Below, piece by piece: positions 1-10,911 of a stretch of DNA of 64,000 bases. This stretch comes from Xenoacremonium recifei (taxonomy: Eukaryota > Ascomycota > Sordariomycetes > Hypocreales > Nectriaceae), in NCBI GenBank assembly GCA_012184525.1, contig WOFQ01000041.1, positions 186,001-250,000 on the forward strand, in the 5' to 3' direction. Both the position numbers and the translations under genes were made by a program. The first letter of the stretch is position 1. Every line of letters starts with the position of its first letter. The notes below the pieces were generated by a model. The model ran no database searches. It was given only the letters and a program-made list of their open reading frames with translations, and was not told where the DNA came from.

Positions 1-558
1 CTGAATCGTCTTCTTATGGATGCCCGTAACGCTAAACAGGCCGCGGCAATCATCAAGGCAGCCGGGACAGAAATGAACAGTGCTGCGACTACTTGGGATG
101 ACGTGGAGCGATTGAGACAAATGACAACCATGAAAATAATTCTGAAAGGCGTGGTCAGTCCAGAGGATGCCGAGCTCGCCATTCAATACGGTGTTGATGC
201 TATTATTGTATCAAACCACGGCGGTAGGCAGCTTGACTGCACCCTTGCAACGATTGAAGCTTTACCCGACGTCGTCGCGGCAGTTAAGCACAGGATACCC
301 GTCATGGTAGACAGCGGCATAAGGCGGGGGAGTGACATCTTCAAAGCATTATGCCTAGGAGCTGATCTCGTCTTGATTGGTAGACCAGTTCTTTGGGGAT
401 TGGCACATAATGGTCAAGCTGGAGTCAAGGCTGTCCTTGACATCCTTGAAAGGGAACTGAGCCGCACAATGGCCCTGGCGGGAGTAACGAGGATAGCTGA
501 TGCGAACACGTCATATCTACGCCGTGTTAGAGAGGTGGTTCCCGTGGCACGACTGTAA
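1..558 (+). CDS. FMN-dependent 2-hydroxy-acid oxidase/dehydrogenase, C-terminal part (5' end outside window)
   Basis: The reading frame is open from base 1, so this is the C-terminal 185 residues of a longer gene. It matches the TIM-barrel end of the lactate/glycolate oxidase and cytochrome b2 family, which oxidises L-2-hydroxy acids with FMN. Visible family marks are a strand with the catalytic-region lysine (IILKGVVSPEDA), then SNHGGRQLD, holding the His/Arg pair that binds the substrate carboxylate, then VDSGIRRGSDIFKAL and GRPVLWGLA, which bind the FMN phosphate. The protein ends in VVPVARL with no obvious C-terminal peroxisomal tripeptide of SKL type. The exact substrate cannot be told from this fragment. 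A cytochrome b5 domain, if present, would lie off the window. Confidence 0.93.
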   Translation: MNRLLMDARNAKQAAAIIKAAGTEMNSAATTWDDVERLRQMTTMKIILKGVVSPEDAELAIQYGVDAIIVSNHGGRQLDCTLATIEALPDVVAAVKHRIPVMVDSGIRRGSDIFKALCLGADLVLIGRPVLWGLAHNGQAGVKAVLDILERELSRTMALAGVTRIADANTSYLRRVREVVPVARL

Positions 559-1492
559 CTCAAAACGAGGCTTCAAAAGAGCATATCTATAGAATGCGCC
601 TCATAGCAGTATCATCGTCAGGAGTTTAGACTTACATTCTCTTCTGCAAGTTTTTGTTCTCGAAGAGATATCATTTGGGCATATGGCTGGGACAAACAAA
701 TTAGTAGGAGGCGCCCAAACTGTGGTCTATAGATGCTGATCATTTCTCAACTATTTGAAATTTACGTGCGAAAGGGATCTCCTATCTTTATCATTGAGAT
801 ATTAATAATGCGTTAGTTCCACATCGCAGAACTCCGTCAAAACGTACAAAAGGCACTGGAGGAGTTTACGAGATAGAAGAACGAACGGGCGATTCGTATA
901 CATGCATAATCATGGCCTTATTCCAACCACGTAACACCAAGCCACTCTAGAATCTGCGATAGAAACAGCAGCGCTTGAAGAATAATGCCTTAGATAGCAT
1001 ATTTCAAGGATGTTTGCAGGAGCAAGGGGCGTAGTGGTTAGGCATTCACAGCTAAGCCCGAGGTGTGAGGCCCAGAACGGACAGAACCGAGCGTATCATC
1101 GTGACTTGAAATTAAGAGGCGTTTCAAGATGCTTACACTTTTAGCCAAATGTCTTGATAAGGCATGTCGCTTAGTAGCGTCGAAGCTGCTCAAATCAGAT
1201 CCCTAGACAAGCGAGACCTGTAAGACAGCTCATTCGGGCCTTGCCAGATTCTGAAACCTCCGAGGATGACGTGGCGATGAGCTGAGGCGCGCAGCAAGGC
1301 TTAGACTCATGAAGAAATTATTTCAAAATAACTCTTCACATCCCTGTCAATGTGTGCTCTTGCGATTATATATGTCGCTTCAAGCCGCGACAAAGGCCTA
1401 CATATCTGACTATACCAACTCAATATCTTTTCAACATTTAAAGACAGACCTTGTATTCCAGTACTCTCTAGATTTTTCTCGTCAATCCAACC
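559..1492. other. Intergenic, no gene seen
   Basis: No open frame here has a recognisable product, and I see no tRNA or repeat. The last 100 bases presumably hold the promoter and leader of the lipocalin-like gene that starts at 1493. Confidence 0.6.
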
Positions 1493-2075
1493 ATGGCTCT
1501 CCCATCCTCAGTTTCAATTGAAAATCTGACAGGGAAATACTCTCTCAACAAGAGCCTGTCTGATGACCCAGATCCTGTCCTAGCTCTCGTCGGTGTCCTT
1601 GCCCTTATGCACCAGAAAATTCACTAACATCCATCAGCAAGGTGTAGCTTGGCTCAAGCGTAAAGCAGCCGGAATGGCTCCAGTGGTTCTGCATATCACT
1701 CAGACGATTGAGGAGTCTGGAGTGTCTCATATCTCGGCGAAAAGCGTGATCGGCGGGAAAGACATGGCCGCCGAAGAGCGTTACCTGGACTCCAAGCCCC
1801 GCGAGTTCGAGATCCCAGACTTTGGCACATTGCGCGTAAGGTGCGAGTGGCTAACTTCTCTGACCACCATTGAGAACAATTTCCTGCGTCAGGGATGGAA
1901 AGAAGGCGATCAAGTAGTCCACGTCATTTCCGAGTCTTTGAAGCTTGGTTGGGTTCTGGAGCACATTTGGGGCATTCAAGACATTGACGGGGGTCGCAGA
2001 TATGTCAGGCAGATCGTAATCAAGAAGAAAGGCGAAGAGAAGCAAGCGAAGCTGGTCTATGATTGGGTTGAGTAG
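1493..2075 (+). CDS. Small lipocalin-like hypothetical protein, 177 aa, one intron
   Basis: Exons are 1493-1588 and 1638-2075. The 49-nt intron (GTCGGT...CACTAAC...CAG) is phase 0 and joins PVLAL to QGVAWLKRK. Reading through the intron would hit a stop, and the joined product is continuous. The protein starts SSVSIENLTGKYSLNKSLSD and continues as alternating beta strands up to GGRRYVRQIVIKK and LVYDWVE. This resembles a family of about 180-residue fungal proteins with a lipocalin-like barrel. Function is unknown in my knowledge, and members are often found near metabolic clusters. There is no signal peptide or membrane segment, so it is probably cytosolic. Family assignment is by recall of sequence pattern, not a search. 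Confidence 0.85.
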
Positions 2076-2572
2076 TGTATGGGAGTGAGACACATGTCAT
2101 CCCATACTGAAGATGTACACAGTGAATGAGATAGCTTGAGTGGGATTCTTTAGGGCACTAAGACGATATTTTTTGGGAAGTTCAGCGTTTCGCCTCACAA
2201 ACACTGTGTCAATTTAAGCAACAATTTATGGCCAATTCATTAGGGCCAAAATGGATGGTCTATCCGGTACGTTTCGATGATTTTTCTACAGGGTAGTTGG
2301 TCACACACCAAGTATTGTTCAATATCCACAATATAACGTGATAATCTGGAATTTCTTAGGCATTTGAGTATGGGGCTATTTTTATTCCTGTTGAAACCCA
2401 GCAGTAGGAAGGGCTCGTGGTTTGAATGCCTTTGTCTGTAATGGCCTCGTGATCCAAGGTCAATATTCCGACAAATACCAACGACAAGCAGTAATTTCAC
2501 AAAGTGTACTGGTAGCTGATACATTGATGGTTAAGCAAATCAACTTCAAGGACCTCCATATAAGAATGGCTC

Positions 2573-5036
2573 TTATGCCCACGTCGCTGGTCCAAAAGTG
2601 CCGTTTGCAGGAATTGGCTTCCAGGGAGTTCCCATTCCATCAACAGTTGTTCCCTGCACGTTATTCCCCCACCAGCTTAGAGTGACATTGGGAAAGACGA
2701 GGGCGAAGAAAATGACAATAGCAGAAATTGCAAGACCCGAGTCAAGCGCCGCCGAGAGAACGTAGTTGTACTGTAACGAGACTGTTAGCACCTCAAAGAG
2801 ATTAAGGTCAAGATGCAAATATATACCTTCGCCCACCAGTGTGGGTATTTGCTTTTGATCCATTTGTTAAAGATGAAGGACACAGCAAAAGCGGACGAAT
2901 AATTGATGCCTGTCGCCGGGGGCACGTTGCCTGTGCCGGCAAAGAAAAGTGGCCAGTGCAAATATCTCAGGAACTTGCTGTCTGGGAACTTCTTCCTCAA
3001 GAAGAAAGTCAAGACAGGGAGCAATGCTCCTATCCAGAAGAGATGGAGCAACCCCGAGTAGATCCTTCCAACACTATAGAGTCTCGCCGGCCCGATAGCA
3101 CCCCAGATGATACTAGAGGAGAAGTTGACTCTGCCTTGAGGACAGGTATATTTGTCCTTTTGATCACTCTCACAGATATCGTTAACATGGCCAAGCATCC
3201 ATATCACAACTGCGTTTTGGGTCAAGGATCCAACGATGCAAGCCGTAAGCTGTGCTGCGAACAGCGTGCGGCGAGGGATCTTCATATACAAGCCGAGCTT
3301 CATGTCTGAAGCAAAGATCATTGCCTGGCTCAGACCTGTGTAGGCGTAGAACTTGAAGATAAGCATGACGATTGGCTTGCCCGGAATCAGATAACCTGAA
3401 ATGATCTCGCCGAGGACTGTCAAAACATTGCTGTTTAGATTGGCGACGGCATAGACACTTCCAGTCGGAATAAGATAGAACAGGGCCATGAAAAAGGCCA
3501 GAAAGACACCCCAGACCGGCATTTGAGTTTTGTAGACTTCTTGGACCACGATTGTGACAACCAGCACGAGCACAGACAAGGCAGCGTACCACCACCAAGG
3601 TGTATCTGTGTATCTTTGGATCAAGCGAGCGTGAATGTCCTTCTTGCGGCTCGGACTGAATGCACCAACAATATCTTTCCAGTAGTTAAGGAAGATATAT
3701 GTCGGAACACATGTCATAACAGCAAATGATATACCGTAGCTCAAGGCAAAGGTTACAGGCATGTAAAGCGGACTGTAGTTGTAGTACTCGTCTGGCAAGA
3801 ATGTCCCATGCTTGTCAACAATACGGGTGGTGTTGTAGACATTGCCTGTGTTGTCGTATGTATCGGAGCCTGACAAGGGCATATAGGCCGAGTACCATGT
3901 GTTCGTGTAGTAGAGGATAGGGGAGACCAAGGCAAAAAGGATGACCCATCCAGCGAAGACGTTAGCTTGCGCCCAGAAAGGTACCACAAGCGGAGAGCCG
4001 TTGTAGGCTACTTGTGACCAGTCAAAAGTAGTTGGCAGATATGCCAAGCCAGTAGACATGCCAAACAAGTTATTAACAATAACGTTGTCTATCGGGAACC
4101 AGTCGTTAGTCTCCATACTAAAAAGAGCATGAATATGGATGCGAGGTTCGACTCACTCGGTGCGGCCCAGCAAATGAAGGCAAAAGTACTCAGTCCGGTG
4201 AAAAGGAATCCAGGAAGCCAGTACTATGATATGTGTAAGCAAGTCAATGTTCTTCCCTTCCGGGTAGAGTTGCTTACCCAAGCCCAGCCGCCGACGAACA
4301 CGTAGATGAAGAAACGGTATCGAGATATCGTCCAACCATCTGCGATAGGGTTTGCTCTACTATGCAGCGTCTGAAACAGAGCCGCATTGGCGAGGGTTGA
4401 AGGCCAAACCATATTTGGAGGTTCAACAATGAACCGATATGCGAGGCCTGCCATGCCAAGACCGAAAAGCTGCATGGTCAGAGCCAGCAGGAACTGATAC
4501 CCAACAGGTGTCTTGATGCCGTAGAAAGCGGATGCTTTCTGGGCTTGGATGATGTCGGTTGCCCACGAGGGACCAAACGAGAGGTTCGACATGATAGTGA
4601 TGACTGCGTGTTCCTTGATGTTGAAGTGGTGGTCGGGGTTGAGGACAATCTCACGTCCAAAGACCTGGAACCGCATAATGGGAAGGAAATGGGCAAACGC
4701 GCGGCCGACGGGATAGGCCACCAACTGCGCGACAAGCGAGGAGATGGTCACACTTGGGTATCTCATAGAGAAGAACTGGTTGATGCCAGTACCCAGAATG
4801 GTGAAGACCACTCCCAGAATCCACGTCCGCAGCGTGTTGACGGGCATGGAAGGATCGTCAACATTGGGGACGTTGGCGCGAACTTCAGGCATCGGGGAGT
4901 TGTCTGAGTCGATGTCATACACCTCCTCAATCGCCCCGATGGCATAGTCCGTCGCTTTTTCAGGACTCTCGATGTCATCGCCCTCCTCTCGGGCATGGCC
5001 GAGGTTGTCAGCGACGGGCTCCTTAGGGGCCGACAT
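2573..5036 (-). CDS. Oligopeptide transporter, OPT family, 761 aa, three introns
   Basis: Exons on the minus strand are 5036-4278, 4223-4157, 4088-2827 and 2770-2573, with phases closing at every join. The product is a proton-coupled plasma-membrane peptide transporter of the OPT type, which takes up tetra- and pentapeptides or glutathione-like substrates. The N-terminal 80 residues are acidic and cytosolic, followed by about 14-16 hydrophobic segments. Family marks are WAAPNNVIVNNLFG at the third exon junction, TFDWSQVAY, NVFAGWV, MKIPRR (the KIPPR-like motif), the GTGNVPPATGINY loop, and a C-terminus ending FGPATWA. The 68-nt intron (4089-4156) ends at GATAG, beyond a misleading ATG at 4116; only this acceptor restores the conserved NNV motif. 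Start MSAPKEP was chosen over a non-ATG extension upstream. It is divergent from the amadoriase gene, 744 bp away. Confidence 0.95.
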
Positions 5037-5780
5037 CTCTGTTAGGCTCCGCTGAAGTGATTGCGCAAAGTTGTGTTGTCGGAGAAGCAGAAGAGTTGAC
5101 GGGGGGTTTTGCCGGGCTTCTCGTGAGTCCGCCCTTATATAGATGTCCCGCAACGCGACGGTGCTTCAACTCCAGACTCGGACTCCATACCTTATCAACC
5201 CTATCATCCTTTAGGTAATACCCAACTAGTTCCCCGGACTCTCGGCAAAGCTTGATCTCGCCACTGAAACGAGTCAAACCCCGCGCCAAGGCGAGCTGTC
5301 CAGCCAAATCTCTTGGACCTAGGTCGTCTCGGGCAAGGGCACCGATGACCGCTCCTTGTGGGAAGAAGGTCCAAGCTATCAACCCTCCGTAATAGTCAAC
5401 TGCTGAGCCGACGCCCTATCTGTCGCGTGAGGCTTGTGGCCGTATCGGGGCCCTTGTGTCGGTGCTGCGCGAGTCATGCCACCGGTCCGGCATCCAGAAT
5501 GCTCCGAGAGGCTCGCTTCAAGGGCGAAAGCGGGGGCTAGAGGAGGTTGGCAGGTCCAAGCGAGTGGCACAGCGGATCAGCCTGTCATCGCTAGCAAGTT
5601 TGGTGGAGTCTTGGTGATGAGCCAACAGGAAGAGACGCGCCTCATTAACCAGCGTTCGCCGTCTATCATGTGCCTAGACAACGGGAGAGAGACCTTGCGT
5701 TGTCTGTCAGGTCCATATCTGATAACACTGCTTGTTGGTTCGTATCTCTGGTCTGCCTGCATCCCTTCCATTCCGCTACC
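5037..5780. promoter_or_regulatory. Shared divergent promoter region (OPT transporter / amadoriase)
   Basis: The 744 bp between the two start codons is the only upstream space for both genes, so they probably share regulatory sites. I did not find a motif I could name with confidence. Short frames inside it are not gene-like. Confidence 0.5.
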
Positions 5781-7282
5781 ATGTCCCCCAACCGTCCCTC
5801 TCTGAGCTTGGACGCCAAGATCCTGATCGTCGGAGCGTAAGTCGCTATCTCTCCAAGGGTGCCCCAGAGCTGCACCATAAGCCTATACATAGCTTCTGAA
5901 AGCTAACCTGGCCCAGGGGCACATTTGGGATCAGCACCGCCTATCATCTGGCCAAACGCGGCTACTCTCAAGTTACCTGCATAGATAGGAACGCCTTTCC
6001 CAGCGTCGACTCTGCGGGTTATGATTTGAACAAAATTATCAGAACCGAATATGATGAGCCTTTGTATACTCGCCTCGCGCTTGAGGCCCTTGACGCTTGG
6101 AGAGCAGCCGAGTGGGACGGAATATTCCACGAGACAGTGAGTCGGCTTCCCTCAGTCTAAATGACATGACCCAAATAAGCTTTATCTAGGGTCGCTTGAT
6201 CACGACAACAGGTGATAAAAAAGCAGAAGAGCACCTCAAACAATCCTACGAAAATCTCAAAAAGGCCGGCCAGGCTGGAAAGTTGGAGTACGTGGAGGGA
6301 AGAGAGCAAATTTTGAGGCATGTCCCGCAACTCAGAGACGCCCCTGGATTGGAAGCCTGGAAGGGCCTTTTCAACGGGCAAGGAGGCTGGGCGCATGCCC
6401 GGAAAGCCCTTGAGAAATGGGGACGGGAAGCGCAGCAATTGGGTGTCAAGTTTCTTTCTGGCCCGGGTGCCACGATGAAAGGGCTGGATGTGGATGCTTC
6501 CGGCGCACTTCAAGGGATCCGTGTAGCCTCGGGAGACGTCTTGAAAGCGGACAGGTATATCCTCAGCACTGGGGCCGCATCTCCAGAAGTCCTCCCCGAG
6601 CTGTCCACACAACTCTGGTCAAAGTGCTGGGCTCTAGCCCATATCGAGCTTACGGAGGACGAAATTGCTGAGTGGAAGGGTGTTCCGGTGATTGACAACT
6701 TTGAGCTGGGTTTTACGTTTGAACCAGATCCAGAGACGCGTTGGTACCCCAGAAGAGCCAGATGTCCTCCGTCTGCTAACAAAATACATAGGTCGAATGA
6801 AAATATGCGATAACTCACCTGGCTATCAGTACCGCAAGGGAATCTACAAAGACAAATCCGGAAAAGTTACGAGATATTCGATCCCGAGATACGCAAGCTC
6901 GCATCCCGACGACGGCATCCCCCCAGAGTCAACCAAAGGGATCCAAGACTTCGTTGATCGCATCCTTCCGCAGTTCTCAGGACGGCCCCTGATCGGTGCT
7001 CAAGTATGCTGGTGCACCGACTCCCCCGATTCCCATTGGTTGATCGACCGACATCCCTTGCACGAAAGCCTGCTCTTGGCAACTGGCGACTCCGGCCACG
7101 CCTTCAAAATGTTCCCCATCATTGGTCGATACATTGCGGATGCCCTCGAAGGTAGCCCTGACGGCTTGCGGTCGGAGTGGAGGTATGGTGGGAGGAAGTC
7201 GAAACCTGCTTCCACGAGGCCGGACACCGAGGTCAAAGACCTAACGGATGTTCTTGGACTAGATCCGAAATTCAAGTTATGA
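5781..7282 (+). CDS. Fructosyl amino acid oxidase (amadoriase)-like FAD enzyme, 438 aa, three introns
   Basis: Exons are 5781-5836, 5917-6136, 6190-6739 and 6792-7282, all in phase. The family (DAO / sarcosine oxidase fold) oxidatively cleaves fructosyl amino acids to glucosone, free amino acid and H2O2. The ADP-binding glycines ILIVGAGTFG are rebuilt across intron 1. Later marks are GRLITTTGDKKAEEHL, NGQGGWAHARKALEKW, a segment reading MKICDNSPGY after intron 3, CWCTDSPDSHWLID (position of the cysteine that holds FAD covalently in this family) and TGDSGHAFK near the C-terminus. Length is typical for amadoriases (about 440). Intron 3 uses GTTGGT as donor, the only choice that keeps phase. There is no signal peptide; the last residues (KFKL) are not a clear peroxisomal signal. 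A sarcosine or pipecolate oxidase is the main alternative. Confidence 0.9.
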
Positions 7283-8347
7283 TTGGGGGTTTACCGAGGA
7301 CTTCTTCCCAGCGATGGGTCATCCGCACGCAGCTTCATGTGCTCGGCATATCCTTATATTGCTTTTTCAAGATTAAAGTTATGAAATGTTACGTAAAACC
7401 GGATCTCTGAAGCCATCGTCATATTCTCTCGGTGCTCTAGTGCATCCACAACAATGCGTATGCAGGAGCTTGCCAAGCCGATCGTTGCTATTAGGCCATC
7501 AATAAGGCAGGTCTTGGAAGTTGGAACAAGACTTCTTCGCAAAGGTCATGGGCTCAGACGCCTTCGACTAAGAAAACTAAAGGAAACATGTTCTCCGCCA
7601 CACTTCGAAGCCAAAGTTTTGGTCCCTCGGAGGAAAGGTCCGAGGCCTTCGTTGTGGCACAAATCTCGGATGTGAACACGTGTCTGTTTGCCACTGGGCT
7701 GATAAAATTTCTTTTCTAGAAGTCATAAGATGTGCCTGCAATAGATCTCCCTCGCTTAAGGTGACTCTTGGAGGCGTTGAAGCTAAGCTTGTGAAGCGGA
7801 TTGTGGCTCACCCAACCCGCACACGACTTTCGGTGCCGTAATTGAAAGAGGCCACATCTTATACGTGAGTAATTTCAGCTGTAAAGTGCGATATTGCATT
7901 CCGAGATGACCAGCTAGACCTTGGGCCTTAAGGTCACGACAAACTTTGAGTCATCAGACTTAAGAGTCCTAGCCATCATCTTCATTTCAACAATACCCGT
8001 TGCCAAGAATTTGGGTTCATCAAGATTCGGCAACAGGGGTGACGATGTCGAAATCCTTTCTGGCACTGGAAAACTCTTGCTGAGCATCTGACGACCCTCC
8101 GCTCGATTGAAATGGGAATGCATTTGTGGGAATTTGGACCGATTTCTTGATACAATCTGTTCAAGATGATGGGTTTATGGTGGCCGTCAATGTATCATTT
8201 GCTAGGTCTATGAGTAATAGCTTTGGGGAGAATGATAGAAGAATTCTTATATTATTACTACGACGAATGCGAGGGAACATTCTGTCGTCAAAACCCTGGA
8301 CCAACCTCCGGTGTAGGCAGCTAGCCTAGGAGGCACAGTAGTATTAT
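7283..8347. other. Intergenic, about 1.06 kb, no gene seen
   Basis: No frame with a plausible product, RNA gene or repeat was seen. It separates the amadoriase 3' end from the convergent secreted paralogue. Confidence 0.55.
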
Positions 8348-9025
8348 TCAGGCACCGCAGTCCTCTGACTCATATAAGACCTTAGACATCCTGACCTTCA
8401 GTACATTTGACCGATAATATCCACCAAATGGCGGCTCAGACTGGTACTCTTTTTTCTCTTTGACCTCTTCTTTGCTCTTGGCCCATATTCCATTCCATCT
8501 TCCCTTTAGCTGAACACTAGGGCATGTGCCGAGCCTCCGCCTCCAATCCGCCAAAAATACTTTGGCCTCTTCTTGTCTCTCCTTTTCGGACTTATCTTCG
8601 TCTGCCATGATAAATCGAAGGCCCCGAGGGGTGAACTCGATGGCTTCCTCTATGCTTTCACTAGGGTTCAGACCGATAAAAGCCTTTGGAAGTCATTCCT
8701 TCTCGGGAAACCCTCCAGTAATAAATATTCTAGCCTCATCAAGAGGTTTTGACGCGCCTTCTGGTGTTGCCTTGAGAGTTCCTAAAGCATAAGGTGAATG
8801 AAAGGGGCTTTTATAATGACTGATGGTGACGGCAGTAGGGTTGAGATTGGTGATAGTAATTGCGATCATTACCGGGTCGACGGACGTTTGTCGAATCGAA
8901 ACATTGATATTTTCAGCTGGGTTGAGAATAGCGGCTTCGTCTTTTAGCCTCGCGTATCCCTGGACGAGGGTAACAGAAAGCCAAAAGCAGAGCAGTCGTG
9001 CCCAAGAATATTTGTTTTGAAGCAT
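8348..9025 (-). pseudogene. Secreted hypothetical protein, paralogue of the next gene; in-frame TGA or cryptic intron
   Basis: On the minus strand the frame runs from 9025 to 8348 but is interrupted by a TGA at 8693-8695. Both halves align with the neighbour at 9509-10162. Shared stretches include NVSIRQTS, LNPTAVT, KSPFH, TPEG, the IWAKSKEEV block and a SNVLK.KMS-like tail. The N-terminus is a signal peptide (start MLQNKYSW, hydrophobic run ending LVQG). Two readings are possible. The gene may be broken by one nonsense change. Alternatively, a 51-nt in-frame intron (8661-8711; GTTTCC donor, CTGAAC, CCTAG acceptor) removes the stop and yields GGESIEEAIEF, close to VGESKQETFEF in the paralogue. 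Function unknown; the beta-rich N-terminal half loosely recalls deuterolysin propeptides, which is only an impression. Confidence 0.6.
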
Positions 9026-9508
9026 CTTTGCGGTGAATGTGTGGAGATAAGTTTACTTGCCGAACAGGAGAAGTCTGCGTAAAACATCGCGATCTTAGAG
9101 TCCAAGGGGGAATATTTATATATTCCCGATCTGCGTTAGCAATGGTGAGACGACTTGTCATAGATGGGCCCCGATAAATACGTAATACCCATAAACTGTA
9201 GTCGGAGTCACCGGGAATGCGATGGAGAAACCTATGCTAATGCTATCTCTGAGAATTCATCTGTCATCTTTTGTGAAATTTTATTTAAGGAGCCTACGGT
9301 CTTGGATAAGTGCAAACAGCAAGACGACGACGACTACGCCATGAGTGTGGACCAGACGGGAGCCGCCAACGTTTTCATGAGTGCTGAATTTTTATAATAT
9401 TTGGCCTCTCCCAAGCTGGGTCATCCCATTAGAATGTTTATTCTTAGTTTACCCCGTGCCAACATCTACGAATCACACAGCTCTATTAAGTTGTCTGGTT
9501 CCCTCATA

Positions 9509-10162
9509 TCAACAATCTTCCTCCGACATCTTGATCTTTAGTACATTTGACTTGAACTCTTCATAGAATGGTGCGAAGTTAGTATACTCTCTCGTCGCGA
9601 CCACCTCTTCCTTGCTTTTCGCCCATATCGCGTGCAATTGACCTGTTAACTGAATGTTCGGGCATTCACTGATTGTATTTTTCCAATTCGCCCAAATTCT
9701 ACTCGCCTTCTCTCGTTTTTGTTCGTCAGATCCGTCAGACCCGATCCAAGGAAGGCCTGGGGGACGGAACTCGAAGGTCTCCTGTTTACTTTCGCCAACC
9801 TCAAGATCGAGAAGTCCCTCCGGGCTTATTACATCTGGCAGAACGAAGATTTCGGGCTCTAGTTTGAGGGGAGTCGAAGTGCCTTCTGGTGTCACCTCAA
9901 GCATGCCCAGCCTTTGCGGCTTGTGAAAAGGACTCTTAAAACGCCAGAAAGTGACGGCCGTAGGATTGAGGTTTCTGATGCTGACTGAAATCATGATTGG
10001 ATTTAGAGATGTTTGTCGAATTGAAACATTGAGATTATGGGCCGGATAGGGAATATCGCCTTTGTTTCTTAGCATCAGGTGTCCTTGAACAAGGGCAAAG
10101 AAAAGCCAAAGGCTGATGATCCGCACCCCTAGACGCATATTTCGAAGCATTTTGTTGAGCAA
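9509..10162 (-). CDS. Secreted hypothetical protein, 217 aa, intact tandem paralogue
   Basis: This is a single-exon frame on the minus strand. A hydrophobic signal peptide follows the start (RIISLWLFFALVQG, predicted cut after G), so the protein is probably secreted. The next 100 residues have a beta-sandwich-like pattern (LNVSIRQTSLNPIMISVSIR, LNPTAVTFWRF). The C-terminal half is charged and helical, ending SNVLKIKMSEEDC. A second in-frame ATG 12 bases downstream (MLRNMRLG) aligns better with the start of the neighbour and could be the true start. The paralogue lies about 480 bp downstream in the same orientation, so this is a tandem duplication. I do not recognise the family. Confidence 0.75.
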   Translation of the reverse strand: MLNKMLRNMRLGVRIISLWLFFALVQGHLMLRNKGDIPYPAHNLNVSIRQTSLNPIMISVSIRNLNPTAVTFWRFKSPFHKPQRLGMLEVTPEGTSTPLKLEPEIFVLPDVISPEGLLDLEVGESKQETFEFRPPGLPWIGSDGSDEQKREKASRIWANWKNTISECPNIQLTGQLHAIWAKSKEEVVATREYTNFAPFYEEFKSNVLKIKMSEEDC

Positions 10163-10911
10163 TGCAAAAAGATGATCTTTCCCTGGAAGGCTGCCAGAGG
10201 TTCAAACGGATTTGTAGACAGTTAGTGCTCACATGATGTGGTTAGAGTCATTACAGCTTTCGTGAATTTGCTGACGTGGAATGAGGGTTCGGTCGTGGCC
10301 TTTCCGTTCACCCAACCCATCCTGAGCGAAAACCTTCTTGATAAATTGCTTGTGACGAAGTACCTTGTTGAGGAGCGGCGTTATCGGTAAGTCCTATGAA
10401 GACCATTTTAGACAAAACTCAGCCAGGTCATTGCAAACTTTCTATACCACGTGAAGGCCAATAAAAGTTTATACTCAGCACTACGTAAGGCTGCTGGCCC
10501 ATTATCGATTCCATACCCACAACAGTCATACAATGTGGCCAACTTTCTTCGAAAGTCCAGAGAGGCAATGTACTGCCAAGTAACGGGGAACCTTTGCTCT
10601 TGCGATATTTTGCGCCAGGGAATACTCATATCAGATATAAAGGGACCCCGACTATCATCGAATGCTTATGAGCCTACGTTCTCGGGAAATGGAAACGATA
10701 CAAGTCCTGCTACTTGTATGGGATGTTATTATGCATGCCTAGAAGTCACGGTCTGAACCTGTGATTCCGTGCCAATAAGGAGGGTATCATGCGTATGATA
10801 CGTATGTTTCAACACTATCCTGTCATAAGTATGGCCTTTCATAATACCTGGCCTTGGCCATAAGAATCATCCCCTTACAATTCTCTAGCTGATTGAACTA
10901 ATGTCAAGATT
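10163..10911. other. Intergenic, no gene seen
   Basis: I see no convincing coding frame. It holds the promoter of the minus-strand secreted gene and the 3' region of the acid phosphatase gene. Confidence 0.55.

Noticed and set aside
1020..1080. tRNA-like stretch (GGCGTAGTGGTTAGGC)
   Set aside because: No acceptor stem or T arm could be formed around it.
4089..4116. Alternative start of the transporter at 4116
   Set aside because: The ATG lies inside an intron; splicing to 4088 restores the conserved APNNV motif.
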